Origin: an uncultured Rubritalea sp.
GTDB taxonomy: Bacteria; Verrucomicrobiota; Verrucomicrobiia; Verrucomicrobiales; Akkermansiaceae
Direction of reading: 5' to 3'
DNA: 34,573 bases
Assembly: GCA_937132085.1 (NCBI GenBank)
Contig: CAKZNV010000114.1
Location: 1 to 34,573 of the forward strand
Shown: one piece after another, positions 22,362 to 31,639 of the stretch
Layout: the number at the start of each line of letters is the position of its first letter
How positions within the stretch are numbered: position 1 is the stretch's first letter
The notes under the pieces: generated by a model
Databases searched by the model: none
What the model was told of the DNA's origin: nothing
Seen by the model: only the letters and a program-made list of their open reading frames with translations
Made by a program: the position numbers and the translations under genes

Positions 22362-23885
22362 CTACTCCCACTCAATGCTTGCCGGTGGCTTGCTTGAGAT
22401 GTCGTAGAGGACACGGTTGATGCCGTCTACTTCGTTGAGGATTCTGCTAGAAACTTTTCTGAGGAGTGGTGTTGGGAGATCTACCCAGTCTGCTGTCATC
22501 GCGTCTTCTGAGATAACTGCTCTGAGGTTCGTCGCAAATTCATACGATCTCTCATCACCTTTCACACCCACTGTCTTCACAGGGATGAGGCCAGCATATG
22601 CCTGCCAAGTCTTCTCATACCAGCCGCTTGCCTTGAGCTCTTCGATGAAGATAGCGTCGCAGTCACGGATGATGTCGAGCTTCTCCTTAGTGAGATCACC
22701 TGGACATCTGACCGCTAGGCCTGGTCCTGGGAATGGGTGGCGATTTAGAATATCCTTATCAATTCCCATAGTCGCACCTAGCTCACGGACTTCGTCTTTG
22801 AAGAGTTCAGCAAGTGGCTCTAGCACCTTGCCTTCTTTCTGCATTTCTAGAATGCGAGCAACACGGTTGTGGTGCGTCTTGATAGTGGATGCTTTAGAAT
22901 TTTCGTTAGAAGCTGACTCGATCACATCTGGGTAGAGTGTGCCTTGAGCGAGCATCTCTGCGTCACCTACAGCATCCCAGAACACGTCAATAAACATGTT
23001 GCCGATGATCTTACGCTTCTTCTCTGGATCTGCCTCACCAGCGAGTGCTGTGAGGAATCTCTCTGAGGCGTCGACCACTGTGATCGGCACTCCCATACGT
23101 TTGAAATTCGCTTCTACTTCTTCAGTCTCATTCTTACGCATGAGGCCTTGATCTACGTAGATAGCTTGGACGTTTACGCCAGCTTCATTGAGCAGCACAG
23201 CGAGCACAGTAGAATCAACTCCACCAGATACTCCACAGACTACCTTCTTGTCGCCACAACGATCACGAATACCATCGATGAGTTCTTTTTTGAAATCTTC
23301 GATCTTGAATACTGCTAGCTCACCAGCGGTATTGAGGAAATTTTGTAGAATCTTGTTTCCTTCATGTGAGTGTGTCACTTCTGGGTGGAACTGAATGCCA
23401 TAGAAGCGCTCGCCCCACTGAAGTGAAACTGGTGTGCCGTGCTGATTATTAGCAATAATCTTACAGTCTTCACCCAGTCTATCCACTGTGTCTGAGTGAC
23501 TCATCCATACTTGGCTTTCGTGAGAAATCCCTTCGTAGAGACCTTCAGTGAATAGTGGGTAAAGCCCAGCTTGTCCGTATTCACGGAACTTACTAGCCTT
23601 CACAGATCCACCGAACTTGATGTTCAGCAGCTGCATGCCGTAACAGACACCTAGGACAGGAACGTCGTAGCCCTTGAGCATTTCAAAGTCGATATCTGGT
23701 GCGTCATCATCACTAGTGGATGATGGACCTCCTGAGAGAATGATCGCTCCTGGCTTACCAATTTCAGCGAGATTTTCTGGCTGATATAGTTTTGCAAAAT
23801 AGCCTAACTCACGGACACGACGGACGATGAGTTGAGTGTATTGTGAGCCGAAGTCGAGGACTGCTACGTGATTAATTTCTTCCAT
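22362..23885 (-). CDS. guaA: GMP synthase (glutamine-hydrolysing)
   Basis: 507 residues, close to the usual 510-525. It converts XMP to GMP using ATP and glutamine. The class I glutaminase domain (about 7-190) carries SGGPSST, the nucleophile Cys81 in GVCYGMQ, and His167 with Glu169 in FHPEVTHS. The ATP-pyrophosphatase domain has the P-loop SGGVDST (220-226). The C-terminal dimerisation domain ends NRVLYDISSKPPASIEWE. Everything expected for an active enzyme is present. It stands alone, about 4.4 kb from guaB, with which it shares the pathway and strand but not an operon. No purine riboswitch is visible upstream. Confidence 0.97.
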   Translation of the reverse strand: MEEINHVAVLDFGSQYTQLIVRRVRELGYFAKLYQPENLAEIGKPGAIILSGGPSSTSDDDAPDIDFEMLKGYDVPVLGVCYGMQLLNIKFGGSVKASKFREYGQAGLYPLFTEGLYEGISHESQVWMSHSDTVDRLGEDCKIIANNQHGTPVSLQWGERFYGIQFHPEVTHSHEGNKILQNFLNTAGELAVFKIEDFKKELIDGIRDRCGDKKVVCGVSGGVDSTVLAVLLNEAGVNVQAIYVDQGLMRKNETEEVEANFKRMGVPITVVDASERFLTALAGEADPEKKRKIIGNMFIDVFWDAVGDAEMLAQGTLYPDVIESASNENSKASTIKTHHNRVARILEMQKEGKVLEPLAELFKDEVRELGATMGIDKDILNRHPFPGPGLAVRCPGDLTKEKLDIIRDCDAIFIEELKASGWYEKTWQAYAGLIPVKTVGVKGDERSYEFATNLRAVISEDAMTADWVDLPTPLLRKVSSRILNEVDGINRVLYDISSKPPASIEWE

Positions 23886-24063
23886 TAGCTTGTGATGAGT
23901 TGAAGTGGGCGACCATAGCGGAGAAAGTCACTTACGCAAGACATAACTTTCAAGAAAGAATCCCTTCAATTACTTTTCTTCAGTTTACACAGAGTTATAA
24001 TGCTCAAGGATTTCCCGCTAGAGATCCTACCCAGTCGCTCTAGGCAAACAGAGGTCTAATCTA

Positions 24064-26187
24064 CTACGGGGTATTACTAGCAGGGGTCATGGCTTCCTTA
24101 AAGGTCCATGGGGCTAGTCTTGCTTTGTTGGCTTCACGGATAGCTCCTACCTCCTCAGCGGTCATTTCTTTTTTCCAGCGACCATGCCTAAAACCGATGT
24201 AGTTGAGCACTTCAGCTATTTGAGCATCGCTGTAAGTGCCGCCAAGTGGAGGCATCACACCGTCTGCATAGGTTTCTGAACCATCTTTACCCATAGGTCC
24301 CATCAGACCTTTAAGCACGACTTTAGTCAGATACTCGCGGTTCTCTAGACGCTTGTTTTTGGCAAACAGAGGTGCGGTGAGTTTGCCTTCGACGTAGAGA
24401 CCTTTGTCACCGCTGCCGTGGCAGTCAGCACAGAGTGAATTATAGATTTTCTGCCCAGAAGCGAACTTTGCGAGATGCCTAGGTAGTGAGTTGTGACTCT
24501 TGACTGACAGCTGCACCGCCTTGTTGTCTGGGTGTTTGGCAACCAATGCTTTGCGGAGCTGGAGAATAGAGCGAGACTCACCTCTAGATAATGAAGCATG
24601 GAGCTGAAGCAGAACTGTGCTAGACGAATCATTGATCAACTTTTGCAGAGCGCCCAACACTTCAGAATTCGATTCCATGTAAGGCTCAGAGAGAGCGATA
24701 GCATGAGTTCTGACGATTTCGTCTGAATCAGCTAAGCCATTAAGTATATCTTTTACTGTGAGTGCTTCGTATGCTTGGAGACAACGCATAGCACTCATAC
24801 GAGCGAACGCTTTTTTACTGGAAAGCATCGTTCTCAAGGCCGAGACTACAGACTTGTCTTCACGACAAACGATGAGCTTATGCGCAGTGTCTCTCCACCA
24901 GCCATTTTCGTGCTCTAGGTAAGGAACGAGCTCTATGCTATTAAGAGCACTTAGCTTGATTGGTTTCTCGAGGGCGTTAGATGCTTCTGGGATGAGTCGG
25001 TAAATTCTGCCACGTTGGATAACCTTAAACATGTCCCACTTTTTAGCACGGTAGTATCGAGCTAGCCATTTAGGGTCTGGGTTTTCGGTGCGTTCAGTCG
25101 GATACCATTGTCCTTCTTGAATAATACCTCTAGACATGTCTGCGATGTAGAGTCCCCCATCAGGTCCCATGCCTGTCCAGACTGGACGGAAATATGCGTC
25201 TGCACTGTGGAGAAATTCGGTGTCCTTGTATTGCTCTATGGATTTTGGAAATGGGATGCCGTCTCGTTCCTCGAAACCGACAATTTTGACGATGCGTCTA
25301 GCTGCGTCTGGAACGATGAGGCTTCCCTTGAGGTCGCCAAATTGTGAGCTACGGATAATGCTCTGACCACCAGTTGCTGTTACTCTATTTCCAGGGTTTG
25401 TGTAGTCATCGACGAAACAGCTATAGTTGGCATCGAAGATGGATTTGTCAGCAGGAGGGTTGATAAGTTTGTAGCCGCCAAGATTGAGCCAGTTCTTAAG
25501 AGGGACACTATTGCCACTTCCATAAATACGACCCAAATCATCACGGGTTAAGCCCCATTGGCCGTAGCGACCTGGTGTTTTTTCAGTGGTCAATTTACCC
25601 GCTTTGTAGCTGTAAATCTGTCCAGTGCCGTAGATCTTGTTATCTGAATTCCAGATCAGGGTATTGTCTTGGTGTTCGATGTTACCACCTGCCCAGCCCG
25701 CTTTATAGGCGATTTCTTTACGGTCAGAGACACCGTCATTGTTATCATCAAAGTAAGCCCAGATTGTGGCGTTTTGACTAAAACGGACAAGCACTCGATC
25801 GTGCAGAGCGAGGATAGAGCGAGGAAGTAATAGACCCTTCGCAAAAACGGTGCGAGTGTCCATTTTTCCGTCACCGTTAGTATCAGTAAGCTTGACGATC
25901 CTACTTACAGCATCTTTCTGACCTGTAGCATACTGGTCTTGCATGTAGGTGTTCCACTCACAGACAAACATGGCACCATCAGCATCAAAGGTGAAGCAAA
26001 CTGGCTCCTGCACCATCGGTTCACTAGCCACGAGTTCGAGCTTATAACCCTTTGGCACCTCAATTGAGGCTAGAGATTTCTCTGGTGATAGACCAGCGAG
26101 TGTGCCGTCTTCTTGCAGATTGGGTTCTTGCGCAGTAGCGGACTGAAGAGTGAGAATTACAAGTATTACTGAGTAGATAGATTTCAT
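24064..26187 (-). CDS. PVC-type sugar-dehydrogenase-like protein fused to cytochrome c
   Basis: 707 residues with a signal peptide (1-19). The N-terminal beta-propeller (about 40-400) resembles the PVC-type membrane-bound or quinoprotein dehydrogenase domain (PKGYKLELVASEPMVQEPV, FTFDADGAMFVCEWNTYM, GPDGGLYIADMSRG). A HEAT-like helical region lies in the middle (about 415-555). A C-terminal cytochrome c domain has the haem motif CADCH (Cys586, Cys589, His590) and a probable axial Met in GVMPPLGG. Such fusions are characteristic of Verrucomicrobiota and Planctomycetota; they are thought to oxidise a carbohydrate in the periplasm and pass electrons to haem. The substrate is unknown. It diverges from the DUF1080 gene at 26514. 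Confidence 0.88.
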   Translation of the reverse strand: MKSIYSVILVILTLQSATAQEPNLQEDGTLAGLSPEKSLASIEVPKGYKLELVASEPMVQEPVCFTFDADGAMFVCEWNTYMQDQYATGQKDAVSRIVKLTDTNGDGKMDTRTVFAKGLLLPRSILALHDRVLVRFSQNATIWAYFDDNNDGVSDRKEIAYKAGWAGGNIEHQDNTLIWNSDNKIYGTGQIYSYKAGKLTTEKTPGRYGQWGLTRDDLGRIYGSGNSVPLKNWLNLGGYKLINPPADKSIFDANYSCFVDDYTNPGNRVTATGGQSIIRSSQFGDLKGSLIVPDAARRIVKIVGFEERDGIPFPKSIEQYKDTEFLHSADAYFRPVWTGMGPDGGLYIADMSRGIIQEGQWYPTERTENPDPKWLARYYRAKKWDMFKVIQRGRIYRLIPEASNALEKPIKLSALNSIELVPYLEHENGWWRDTAHKLIVCREDKSVVSALRTMLSSKKAFARMSAMRCLQAYEALTVKDILNGLADSDEIVRTHAIALSEPYMESNSEVLGALQKLINDSSSTVLLQLHASLSRGESRSILQLRKALVAKHPDNKAVQLSVKSHNSLPRHLAKFASGQKIYNSLCADCHGSGDKGLYVEGKLTAPLFAKNKRLENREYLTKVVLKGLMGPMGKDGSETYADGVMPPLGGTYSDAQIAEVLNYIGFRHGRWKKEMTAEEVGAIREANKARLAPWTFKEAMTPASNTP

Positions 26188-26513
26188 TTGTATGATTAAT
26201 TTTAGCCTCTAGAAGGTTTTTAACAAGGATAGAAAGCTCAATCACCCTCAATATGCCATCATAAAAGCGCCATAGTATTTTCTGTTTTACGACAGATGAT
26301 TAATCAAAGATCCAAGTAAAGTCTAGAGACAAAATCCAAACTATCACTTCGTAGATCCTCATAGCTCAATAACCACGACCGAAAAGGAATGAGCCAGTTG
26401 AAAGATAAGAGCCATTTATCACGTTGCTGAAATAGGCTTAATTTCAAAAACCCTTCTCTCCTCTCAAAAAAATATTTTGCTGAAAAAAATCAGCAGACTA
26501 TCCTACTTTAATC
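26188..26513. other. Divergent promoter region between the dehydrogenase and DUF1080 genes
   Basis: No open frame. On the minus strand TTGTTA (26226-26221) and TAAAAT (26204-26199), 16 bases apart, form a fair promoter for the dehydrogenase gene with a leader of only a few bases. On the plus strand TTGCTG (26477-26482 region) and TATCCT (about 26499-26504) could serve the DUF1080 gene, again with a very short leader. TGCTGA (26478-26483) and TCAGCA (26490-26495) form an inverted repeat around AAAAAA. All of this is by eye. Confidence 0.35.
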
Positions 26514-27203
26514 ATGAAAAAAATAATAGTATCACTTAGCAGCATGCTTCTAGCATCTTCACTCTATGCTCAGGAGGCCGCAGTCAAAACAGCGAACACT
26601 TGGCAAAGCCTTTTCGATGGAAAAACTCTTACGGGTTGGACTCAATTAGCCGGAACTGGAACCTACGTCGTTAAGGAAAATACTATTGTAGGAACAACTA
26701 CTAAAGGCAGCCCTAATTCATTTCTCTGCACAGATAAATTATATGATAACTTCGAACTCGAGTTTGAGGTGAAAGTCGACAACGCCCTCAACTCGGGTGT
26801 GCAAATACGCTCGATCACCAAGGAGACAAAAAACAAGAAAGCGCTTAAAGTTAGTGGCCCTCAGTGCGAAATCGAAGCGACAGAAATCAAAGGTGGTGGT
26901 GATGCAGGCTACATCTATGGTGAGCAAGCAGGTGGATGGCGCACTCCAGAGGCTGACCGAAAGTCACACCAGCATTTCAACGATGGCAAGTGGAACCATT
27001 TCCGCATCCTTACCACTGGCCCACGTATCCAAGTCTGGGTCAACGGTAGACAAGTCAGTGATTTAACTGATGAAGAACTCTATAAAACACACGCTAAAGG
27101 CTTCATTGGCCTTCAAGTGCATGGCGTAGGTAATAAAGGTCCGTTTAGCGTAGCTTGGAAAAACATCCGTATCAAAGAACTCAAGCCAACTGCACAGAAA
27201 TAA
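26514..27203 (+). CDS. DUF1080 (3-keto-disaccharide hydrolase-like) exported protein
   Basis: 229 residues with a signal peptide (about 1-19, SSLYAQ). The rest is a single DUF1080 domain, a concanavalin-like beta sandwich: WQSLFDGKTLTGWTQL, YDNFELEFEVKVDNALNSGV, GGGDAGYIYGEQAGGW, KWNHFRILTTGPRIQVWVNG, GFIGLQVHG. Members are reported to cleave 3-keto-glycosides, the products of sugar oxidation. That fits the divergent PVC dehydrogenase, though the pairing is inferred. The next gene, a GH16 enzyme, starts 11 bases after the stop, so the two probably form an operon. Confidence 0.88.
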   Translation: MKKIIVSLSSMLLASSLYAQEAAVKTANTWQSLFDGKTLTGWTQLAGTGTYVVKENTIVGTTTKGSPNSFLCTDKLYDNFELEFEVKVDNALNSGVQIRSITKETKNKKALKVSGPQCEIEATEIKGGGDAGYIYGEQAGGWRTPEADRKSHQHFNDGKWNHFRILTTGPRIQVWVNGRQVSDLTDEELYKTHAKGFIGLQVHGVGNKGPFSVAWKNIRIKELKPTAQK

Positions 27204-27214
27204 CTCTACACATT

Positions 27215-28267
27215 ATGTATAGAAAAATCACAAAAACTACAGCATCAACACTAATCATAAGCAGTGGAATTACTTTCGCTCATACAGGCTCAGATGAATC
27301 CAGATTTATTGATGAAGCTACACCTAAGCTAGCGGGTCATACTGTAGTTTTCAGTGATGAATTTAATGCTGAAAAATTCGACTACACCAAATGGAAGGTC
27401 GGCATCAATGCAGGCAATGCCATCCGAGAGGCCCAAGAATCACCTTATCTGGCGAAAGGTATTTCACTCCAAGACGGTTTACTGCACCTCACTGCTAGCA
27501 AAGAAGGCACTCCCGTAGAAGCGAGAGTCTATGGAGGTAAGCATAAACTCTTCAACTACTCATCAGGAGCGATCAACACCGATGGGCTATTCCATGTCAA
27601 AGACGATTTCTACGTAGAAATTCGCTGTAAGTTTCCTGACAACGATGGAGGGTTTTGCGCATTCTGGGCTCAGCCAACACGAGGAAAAGCTGGCAAAAAT
27701 ATGAAACTAGAAGACTTGATTGAGATCGACATGTTCGAATTCAAAGCAAGTCTGAAGAAGAGCGACCATTATCGCTACTTCAGCACACTCTGGTGGCATT
27801 ACCTTACTAAGGAAGAAGCTGCTCAATTTCCAGAATCTCGTATTCAGAAAAAGAGTGATGGCTCTTTCACCATCAAGCACCAATCATACAAGCCGCACTT
27901 CCAACCCAAAGAAGGCAGAGTCACAGAACGAATTGATTTCTCTAAATTTGTTACTGTTGGATTCCGTGCCAGTAAAGATAAACTGACTTGGCACATTGTC
28001 CAAGATGGCAGCGCATCCAACGCTCCAGCCTACCTCACTTTTAAAGGAGCTGAAGTAGAAACAAGAAAACTAAAAGAAAACAATAATGTCCCTCTCAAGG
28101 TTCACCGCCCTGTTCCAAAGATTAACAATTATCTTATCCTCAACTATAGAGTAAGTAATCAAGCGTGGCTAGGCGGACCTATCGATGAGGCCAAGCTCCC
28201 TGCTAATTTACTCGTTGATTACATCCGTGTGTATCAACCACAAGCTACGCCCAATCCCCAACCATAA
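27215..28267 (+). CDS. GH16 family endo-glycanase, agarase/porphyranase/carrageenase type
   Basis: 350 residues from the ATG at 27215, chosen because it follows the DUF1080 stop and begins a signal peptide (MYRKITKTTASTLIISSGIT); an upstream in-frame ATG at 27155 lies inside that gene. The jelly-roll domain (about 38-350) has VVFSDEFNAEKFDYTKWKVG, the substrate-facing FCAFWAQP and the catalytic ExDxxE in IEIDMFE, with nucleophile Glu170, Asp172 and acid/base Glu175. The extra residue of the beta-bulge is the form found in algal-galactan enzymes. It should cut a marine galactan such as agar, porphyran or carrageenan. Which one cannot be decided. The end is YIRVYQP. A weak hairpin follows the stop. 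Confidence 0.85.
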   Translation: MYRKITKTTASTLIISSGITFAHTGSDESRFIDEATPKLAGHTVVFSDEFNAEKFDYTKWKVGINAGNAIREAQESPYLAKGISLQDGLLHLTASKEGTPVEARVYGGKHKLFNYSSGAINTDGLFHVKDDFYVEIRCKFPDNDGGFCAFWAQPTRGKAGKNMKLEDLIEIDMFEFKASLKKSDHYRYFSTLWWHYLTKEEAAQFPESRIQKKSDGSFTIKHQSYKPHFQPKEGRVTERIDFSKFVTVGFRASKDKLTWHIVQDGSASNAPAYLTFKGAEVETRKLKENNNVPLKVHRPVPKINNYLILNYRVSNQAWLGGPIDEAKLPANLLVDYIRVYQPQATPNPQP

Positions 28268-28268
28268 T

Positions 28269-28290
28269 GCCAAGTATTTGGCGGTTGTTT
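28269..28290 (+). terminator. Weak possible terminator after the GH16 gene
   Basis: GCCAA (28269-28273), loop GTAT, TTGGC (28278-28282), then GGTTGTTTT. The stem has only five pairs and the T-run is interrupted, so its strength is doubtful. It sits two bases after the stop codon. Confidence 0.35.
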
Positions 28291-28330
28291 TAACTGTTGT
28301 CTTGAACGCAGCTTAAGTCACCCAGCTAGC

Positions 28331-29785
28331 TTAGCCGAGTGGCTGATAGTTGGTAGGTTCTTCAGTGATAGTGATATCATGTGCATGTGATTCACGGAGA
28401 CCACCAGCGGTGATACGGGTGAATACAGCACGCTCTCTAAGTTCGTTGAGAGTGTCAGCACCTACATAGCCAAGACCGGATTTGAGTCCGCCCATAAGCT
28501 GGAAAATAACGTCAGAAAGTGGCCCTTTATACGGAACACGCCCTTCCACACCTTCTGCAACCATTTTACCGGAAGCATTCTGACTGTAGCGGTCTTTAGA
28601 TCCTTTGCGCATTGCCCCTAGTGAGCCCATTCCGCGGTAGGATTTAAATCTTCTGCCTTGGTAGTGAACCATGTTGCCTGGTGACTCACGAGTTCCTGCG
28701 AGGATAGAACCGAGCATGACGAGGTCAGCACCAGCTGCCATTGCTTTCACGACATCACCAGAGTAGCGGATACCACCATCTGCGATGACTGCCACGCCTT
28801 TATCTCGGCAGTAGCTAGCGACATTTTGAATTGCTGTAAACTGTGGCATTCCCACACCTGCTACCACACGAGTGGTGCAGATAGAGCCTGGCCCTACGCC
28901 TACTTTAACAGCAGAAGCTCCAGCATTAACTAGATCTTCAGCGCCTTTAGCAGTCACTACGTTTCCTGCGACTACTGGAGTATCGCCCAGCTCACGGAGA
29001 GTGGTGATCACGTCCATCACACGGCTAGTGTGACCTGTAGCAGCATCGATGAATAGAGCATCTGCTCCAGCTGCGATCAGTGCTTGCGCACGTTCAACAC
29101 ATTCTGGCCCAGGTCCTACAGCAGCTCCACAACGGAGACGGCCATTAGAATCTTTAGCAGCATTGGTGAAAAGTAATCGTTTCTCGATATCCGCACCAGT
29201 GATGAGTCCTGCAAGAGTGCCGTCTTCATTGATCAGTGGGAGCTTCTCAATACGGTTCGTGTAGAGAATGCGACGAGCTTCTTCGATAGTTGTATTAGCA
29301 GGAGCTGTCACGAGACGCTCGAACGGAGTCATCACCTCAGAAACCTTACGAGTCTCGTTAGCGCTGTGTCTCACGTCACGCTCAGTGACCATGCCTTCTA
29401 GTTTACGATCAGGTCCTACCACTGGGAATCCAGCGAAACCTTCTTCATTCATGATCTGGCGAATTTCAGCCACATTCATGTCTTTAGTCACCGTGTATGG
29501 ATCATAAATAACTGCGTTTTCAGAACGCTTCACCTTAGCCACCATCGCCGCTTGTTCCGCGATCGTGTTATTACGGTGAATTACGCCGATACCGCCCTCA
29601 CGAGCGAGTGCCATTGCTAATTCAGATTCTGATACTGAATCCATAGCTGCAGAAACCACCGGTATATTAAGACCGATGTTTTGTGTGAGCCACGAGGATA
29701 TATTCGTCTCGTTAGGTATCACAGCGCTGTGCTGTGGAACAAGAAGAACGTCGTCAAATGAAAGTCCTAGAGAAATCTCTGCCAT
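28331..29785 (-). CDS. guaB: IMP dehydrogenase
   Basis: 484 residues, normal length. It oxidises IMP to XMP with NAD+, the first committed step to GMP. The TIM barrel is split by a pair of CBS domains (about 92-205), which bind nucleotides for control. The catalytic Cys303 is in [11 protein letters not shown], the GGI(R)YSGD phosphate-binding loop follows, and a mobile flap region has [18 protein letters not shown]. One variation is visible: the usual D(T/V)AHGH reads DAATGHT (248-254), so the first His is Thr. That position is not the catalytic Cys, so activity is expected. The gene sits between the GH16 gene and the esterase without a shared transcript on its 5' side, where a terminator lies. 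Confidence 0.96.
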   Translation of the reverse strand: MAEISLGLSFDDVLLVPQHSAVIPNETNISSWLTQNIGLNIPVVSAAMDSVSESELAMALAREGGIGVIHRNNTIAEQAAMVAKVKRSENAVIYDPYTVTKDMNVAEIRQIMNEEGFAGFPVVGPDRKLEGMVTERDVRHSANETRKVSEVMTPFERLVTAPANTTIEEARRILYTNRIEKLPLINEDGTLAGLITGADIEKRLLFTNAAKDSNGRLRCGAAVGPGPECVERAQALIAAGADALFIDAATGHTSRVMDVITTLRELGDTPVVAGNVVTAKGAEDLVNAGASAVKVGVGPGSICTTRVVAGVGMPQFTAIQNVASYCRDKGVAVIADGGIRYSGDVVKAMAAGADLVMLGSILAGTRESPGNMVHYQGRRFKSYRGMGSLGAMRKGSKDRYSQNASGKMVAEGVEGRVPYKGPLSDVIFQLMGGLKSGLGYVGADTLNELRERAVFTRITAGGLRESHAHDITITEEPTNYQPLG

Positions 29786-29800
29786 GAGGGAAGAAATACG

Positions 29801-29842
29801 AAAAAAGGCGATTTAGCAAGCCTAAACCAGCCAAATCACCTT
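29801..29842 (-). terminator. Intrinsic terminator of the sialate O-acetylesterase gene
   Basis: On the minus strand AAGGTGATTT (29842-29833) pairs with AAATCGCCTT (29814-29805), one mismatch, and a run of six T's follows (29806-29801). The terminator ends about 16 bases before the guaB start, so guaB has its own promoter or is partly read through. Confidence 0.7.
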
Positions 29843-29882
29843 AAATTTTCCGTTCCTTCACACCTCTGCAGAAGTGAGGAAT

Positions 29883-31445
29883 TTACTTAGTCTCAGTCGT
29901 GAAGCAACTAGCTGGTAAACCTTCAGCATTCACGAGGTTCGCTCCAGTAGGGTTGTCTGCCCATGCATAGCGAACTTTGACTGGCTTCTTTACGTGCTTT
30001 GAAGAAACAAGAACCTTGGTGCGGCTTACTATCCTTGCCTCAGCCCAATGCCAGACACCATCTGCCCCTGCTATTTCGAAGCGTTGCAACGGCTTACCAT
30101 CTCTACTTTTTAAACCTTTAGCATAATCAAATGAGATCAAAATCTTAGACTCATATTCCCCAAACTCAGCATACAAAGGCCCTGAAACTACCACATCCTT
30201 CTTACCGTAATCATTATGCAGCGCCCATCTAGCAAGCCTCTCCCCCACGTCTTTCTTATTCTTCGGGTGTATGTCATTGGCTGCTCCGATATCATTGATT
30301 ACTGCCATTCCTGAGCCTTTTACTGTCTTCAGCATTTGGCGCTGCTCATCCTGCACAGTTGCCCATGGTGATGATGCTCCAGCCTTTACAGGGGGCTTAC
30401 GGAAATTTGCCAACTGGACATAGTAGAATGATAAATCGTATCCCCAGCGAGCTCTCCAGTCGTTGACCATACATGCCTGATATTCTTCATACTCGCTCGC
30501 CTTTGCTCCCCTATTGTTAGCATTGGATTCACCTTGATACCATATAGCGCCACGCACTCCATAGCCGACTAGCGGAGCAATCATTCCATTATAAATGTTA
30601 GAATGCTGCCTCGGATCCCTATTAGGATCACCTTTCTTTGGCTTTTTTGGAGCAACTGGCTGAGGCCCCTCTTTCGCCACCTGCCATTCTTTGAGGGCAG
30701 CCTGAAACTTGTTCACTTTCTCAGCATAACCAACTTGAGCCTTCTTATAAACATCAACCTGCCCCTGCTTGGCCTTCATTAGAGCCTTCGATTCTGGTAG
30801 TTTAGCTAAGGCCTCATTACTGATAAATGCTTCCACTGGTTTACCTCCCCACGCACACTCGATGATTCCTACAGGGACATCCAGTTCTGATCGGAGCTTC
30901 TTGCCAAACTGATAACCCACTGCGGTAAATCTCTGAGTATTTCCTGGCTTAGTAGCTTGCCAAGTCCCTTTAAAATCTTTCTGAGGCTCACCAATAGCGA
31001 CATTGCCTGAGACATAGACTCTAAGCAGACTATCGTTCGCTGTCTTCGCCTCAGCAGCAGAATTCGTTTTGCTTATTGGCCACTCCATATTTGACTGACC
31101 ACTAGCTAGCCAGACTTCACCTACCAGCACATCTTTGATTACCTGCTTATCGTTACCATTGGTAAGAACCAGATTCTGCGGAGCCTTGCTTGCTTTCAAA
31201 CCATTAAAAGTCACTAACCAATTCCCCTCTGCATCAGACTTTACTTTCTCTGTCCTTCCTGCGAAATCCACAACAACTTCAGAGCTAGGATTTGCTGTGC
31301 CCCAGAGCTTGGCTCCCTTTTCTTGCTGCAGCACCATCCCGTCTGAAAAGAATGCCGGCAAATTCACCTTCGCCTGAGCGAGACCGCCCAAACCTATGAT
31401 AATAGACGCAGTGAACGAATATTTTGATAATCTATAATTTAACAT
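29883..31445 (-). CDS. Sialate O-acetylesterase family protein
   Basis: 520 residues with a signal peptide (about 1-25, GLAQA). The family is SGNH-hydrolase-like. Motifs are LPAFFSDGMVLQQ near the start, GEVWLASGQSNMEWPI with the catalytic Ser in GQSN, then GIIECAWGGKPVEAFIS and GAIWYQGESNA, and DIHPKNK with the His and Asp of the triad. It removes O-acetyl groups from sialic acids or other acetylated glycans in the periplasm or outside. A lysine- and proline-rich linker (about 255-285, KKPKKGDPNRDPRQ) interrupts the domain, as seen in related phyla. The gene does not share an operon with guaB. Confidence 0.88.
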   Translation of the reverse strand: MLNYRLSKYSFTASIIIGLGGLAQAKVNLPAFFSDGMVLQQEKGAKLWGTANPSSEVVVDFAGRTEKVKSDAEGNWLVTFNGLKASKAPQNLVLTNGNDKQVIKDVLVGEVWLASGQSNMEWPISKTNSAAEAKTANDSLLRVYVSGNVAIGEPQKDFKGTWQATKPGNTQRFTAVGYQFGKKLRSELDVPVGIIECAWGGKPVEAFISNEALAKLPESKALMKAKQGQVDVYKKAQVGYAEKVNKFQAALKEWQVAKEGPQPVAPKKPKKGDPNRDPRQHSNIYNGMIAPLVGYGVRGAIWYQGESNANNRGAKASEYEEYQACMVNDWRARWGYDLSFYYVQLANFRKPPVKAGASSPWATVQDEQRQMLKTVKGSGMAVINDIGAANDIHPKNKKDVGERLARWALHNDYGKKDVVVSGPLYAEFGEYESKILISFDYAKGLKSRDGKPLQRFEIAGADGVWHWAEARIVSRTKVLVSSKHVKKPVKVRYAWADNPTGANLVNAEGLPASCFTTETK

Positions 31446-31639
31446 AACCTAGTTATAGATACGGCATTCTCTTCGGTAAATTACATAAATAACCATGCTC
31501 TTAAAATCTTTTGGGAAAATAGTTGTAACTTATCGCGATTTTAATTCTAAATAGTAACAGATCGTTGCTGAATCAGCCCCACAACAAGCTTTTTTTGAGA
31601 TGGTCAAATTACTAAAAACCAATAAACACTAATAAATTT

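Noticed and set aside
23886-24063. Purine riboswitch upstream of guaA
   Set aside because: No three-way-junction signature or conserved TATA and loop motifs are seen; the gap also has to fit the guaA promoter.
27155-27214. Upstream in-frame ATG for the GH16 gene
   Set aside because: It lies inside the DUF1080 gene and would hide the signal peptide that starts at 27215.
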